Positions 6,073-7,627 of a DNA stretch of 7,627 nucleotides are shown here, one piece after another. Under the pieces are notes generated by a model. That model was not told the origin of the DNA. It was given only the letters and a program-made list of their open reading frames with translations, and did not search any database. The stretch's first letter is position 1. Each line of letters begins with the position of its first letter. This DNA is from Desulfuromonadaceae bacterium (lineage in GTDB: Bacteria > Desulfobacterota > Desulfuromonadia > Desulfuromonadales > Desulfuromonadaceae), in assembly GCA_027065245.1 (NCBI GenBank), contig JAMOOS010000259.1, positions 1 to 7,627 of the forward strand. The letters run 5' to 3'. A program made the translations under genes and the position numbers.

Positions 6073-7203
6073 ATGGAACTGAACGCTATTCTTGCCATGG
6101 CGTTGAAGGCCAACGCCTCGGATATTCACATCAAGGTCGGGCTGCCGCCGGTGTACCGTATCGACGGCTCCCTGCGTCCGCTGCCCAACGCCGAGCGCAT
6201 TGCGCCGGAGGTGGTGCGCAAGATGGCCTACGCCATGATGAGCGACATCCAGCGCGAGCGTTTTGAAAAACACGGAGAACTCGACCTGGCCTATGGTGTG
6301 AAGGGGGTAGGCCGTTTTCGTGTCAACATGTTTACCCAGCGCGGTTCCATCTCCATGATTCTGCGTACCATCCCCTACAATGTGCAGAATCTCGATGAAT
6401 TGCGCCTGCCGCCGGTTATTAAAAAACTCACCACCGAGCAGCGCGGTCTTATTCTGGTTACCGGTACCACCGGTTCGGGTAAATCTACCACGCTGGCCAG
6501 TATGATCGATGCCATCAACGCCAACCGTACCGCCCACATAATCACCATTGAGGACCCAATAGAGTTTCTCCATCGCGACAAAAAGAGCATCATCAATCAG
6601 CGTGAAGTGGGGGTTGATACCGAGACTTTCTCCACCGCGCTCAAAGCGGCGCTGCGTCAGGACCCGGATGTGATTCTGGTCGGTGAGATGCGTGATTACG
6701 AGACCATTGAGACCGCTCTTACCGCGGCTGAAACCGGTCACCTGGTATTGTCCACCCTGCATACCGTCGATGCCCAGGAGAGTATCAACCGTATTGTCGG
6801 CGCTTTCCCGCCCTATCAGCAGCGCCAGATTCGCCTGCAATTGTCGGCGATTCTCAAGGGGGTTATCTCCCAACGGCTGGTGCCGCGCGCCGATGGCAAG
6901 GGACGGGTACCGGCGGTGGAGGTGATGGTTTCCACCGCCCGGGTGCGTGAGCTCATCGACGACAAGGAAAAGACCAAGATGCTGCGCGATACCATCCAGC
7001 AGGGCTACGATACCTACGGCATGCAGACCTTCGACCAGTCGCTGATGGGACTGCTCAACCAGAAACTGATCACCTATGAGGAAGCGTTGCGTCAGAGCAC
7101 CAATCCCGACGATTTCAAACTCAAGGTGTCGGGTATCTCCTCGTCGTCTGATCTTACCTGGGACCAGTTTGGCGACAACGTGGGAGAAGAGCAGAAGGGC
7201 TAG
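6073..7203 (+). CDS. PilT-family type IV pilus retraction ATPase
   Basis: This 376-residue cytoplasmic hexameric ATPase belongs to the PilT/GspE secretion superfamily, whose PilT branch powers pilus retraction in twitching motility and DNA uptake. The N-terminal PAS-like domain begins with the characteristic ASDIHIKVGLPP (15-26). The motor core has Walker A GTTGSGKST (131-139), the Asp box IITIEDPIEF (156-165), Walker B PDVILVGEMRD (198-208, catalytic Glu205) and the His box HLVLSTLHT (223-231). The C-terminal part has the PilT-like ARVRELI (289-295) and YGMQTFDQSL (315-324). The tail after NPDDFKLKV is longer than in the shortest PilT proteins. Deltaproteobacteria often have several PilT paralogs, and I cannot tell from sequence alone whether this is the main retraction motor or an accessory one, so no paralog number is given. 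It starts four bases after recA ends and is followed two bases later by recX, so cotranscription is likely. Confidence 0.93.
   Translation: MELNAILAMALKANASDIHIKVGLPPVYRIDGSLRPLPNAERIAPEVVRKMAYAMMSDIQRERFEKHGELDLAYGVKGVGRFRVNMFTQRGSISMILRTIPYNVQNLDELRLPPVIKKLTTEQRGLILVTGTTGSGKSTTLASMIDAINANRTAHIITIEDPIEFLHRDKKSIINQREVGVDTETFSTALKAALRQDPDVILVGEMRDYETIETALTAAETGHLVLSTLHTVDAQESINRIVGAFPPYQQRQIRLQLSAILKGVISQRLVPRADGKGRVPAVEVMVSTARVRELIDDKEKTKMLRDTIQQGYDTYGMQTFDQSLMGLLNQKLITYEEALRQSTNPDDFKLKVSGISSSSDLTWDQFGDNVGEEQKG
7195..7199 (+). promoter_or_regulatory. Ribosome binding site of recX, inside the PilT-type gene end
   Basis: AAGGG lies six bases before the GTG at 7206 and overlaps the last codons of the upstream gene, supporting GTG as the recX start and translational linkage of the two genes. 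Confidence 0.65.
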
Positions 7204-7205
7204 CC

Positions 7206-7627
7206 GTGGCAGAAGCCGATCCTTTTGCCCTGTGTCTGCGCTATCTGGCGTTGCGTGATCGCAGCGAACAGGCGTTGCGCGCCTACCTGCGGCGCAAGGG
7301 CTACGGCGGCGCCGCCATTGACACGGCGCTGGAACGCTGTCGCGCCGCCGGTTACATAGACGATGAGCGCTATGCCGCCAGTCGCTGCGAGCAGTTGTTG
7401 CGTCGCGGTATGGCCTGCGCCGCGCCCATGGCGCACAAGCTGCGCGGCGAGGGGGTAGATGGCGCCGTGGCTGCCGCAGCGGTGGAGCGTTGCCGTGCCC
7501 GCCACAGCGAGGCGGAACTGTTGCGCCGGGTGGTGGAACGCCGCTGGGCCCATGTAGATTTTGGCAACCTCGATCAACGCCAGCGCCGCCGCATTGTCGC
7601 CTACCTGCAGCGGCGCGGTTATACGTT
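7206..7627 (+). CDS. recX: RecX, regulator of RecA (3' end outside the window)
   Basis: An open frame begins at GTG and runs to the window edge, giving 140 residues without a stop. RecX binds RecA filaments and usually inhibits or remodels them. The family pattern is clear: helical repeat one has LRAYLRRKGY (24-33), AALERCRAAGY-like spacing and GYIDDERYAASR (49-60). A second helical repeat covers about 65-100, and a third ends in RIVAYLQRRGYT (129-140), the usual near-terminal arginine-rich motif. RecX proteins are typically about 150-160 residues, so only a short C-terminal piece should be missing. The start is two bases after the PilT-type stop. The protein is rich in Arg and Ala, normal for this family in a GC-rich genome. 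Its position close behind recA is common, here with one gene in between. Confidence 0.9.
   Translation, partial: MAEADPFALCLRYLALRDRSEQALRAYLRRKGYGGAAIDTALERCRAAGYIDDERYAASRCEQLLRRGMACAAPMAHKLRGEGVDGAVAAAAVERCRARHSEAELLRRVVERRWAHVDFGNLDQRQRRRIVAYLQRRGYT

Noticed and set aside
5154..6873. Long reverse-strand open frames opposite recA and the PilT-type gene (319 and 326 codons)
   Set aside because: They oppose two highly conserved genes, have low-complexity His/Gly/Arg-rich translations and overlap each other. Typical antisense shadows in GC-rich DNA.
1..7627. CRISPR arrays, insertion sequences, tRNA or rRNA genes, attachment sites
   Set aside because: Reading through the window showed no regularly spaced repeats, transposase-like frames, terminal inverted repeats or structural RNA patterns.

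Overview
The window is ordinary bacterial chromosome, moderately GC-rich, with every recognised gene on the + strand. The order pgpA, cinA, recA, a PilT-type ATPase and recX, together with a Cache/double-HAMP chemoreceptor next door, is what I would expect in a Desulfuromonadales/Geobacter-like deltaproteobacterium. That placement rests on gene order and protein style, not on a database search.

Layout. Bases 1-141 hold no gene I can support, only a leader with a consensus -35 box. A methyl-accepting chemotaxis protein with a periplasmic single Cache domain fills 142-1926 and is closed by a strong intrinsic terminator (1963-1998). A new transcription unit starts immediately: a good sigma70-type promoter (2004-2032), a nested inverted repeat over its expected start point (2032-2061), then an AbiEi-like winged-helix protein (2076-3146), pgpA (phosphatidylglycerophosphatase A, about 3155-3610) and cinA (about 3595-4884). 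These three genes are packed with almost no spacing, or overlap. A 155-base gap without a visible terminator carries candidate promoters for recA (5040-6068). recA is followed tightly by a PilT-family secretion ATPase (6073-7203) and by recX (from 7206, running off the window end).

How the genes fit together. RecA and RecX are an enzyme and its dedicated modulator. A pilus-retraction-type ATPase lies between them, and CinA, which in some naturally transformable bacteria is co-induced with RecA, lies upstream. PgpA makes phosphatidylglycerol for the membrane. The AbiEi-like gene is the unexpected member. Its family is known as the antitoxin/autorepressor half of type IV toxin-antitoxin (AbiE) systems, but no AbiEii nucleotidyltransferase toxin is present here, and the gene sits at the head of a housekeeping operon behind an operator-like repeat. 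This orphan regulator is the most interesting item. The rest is a well-preserved conserved neighbourhood.
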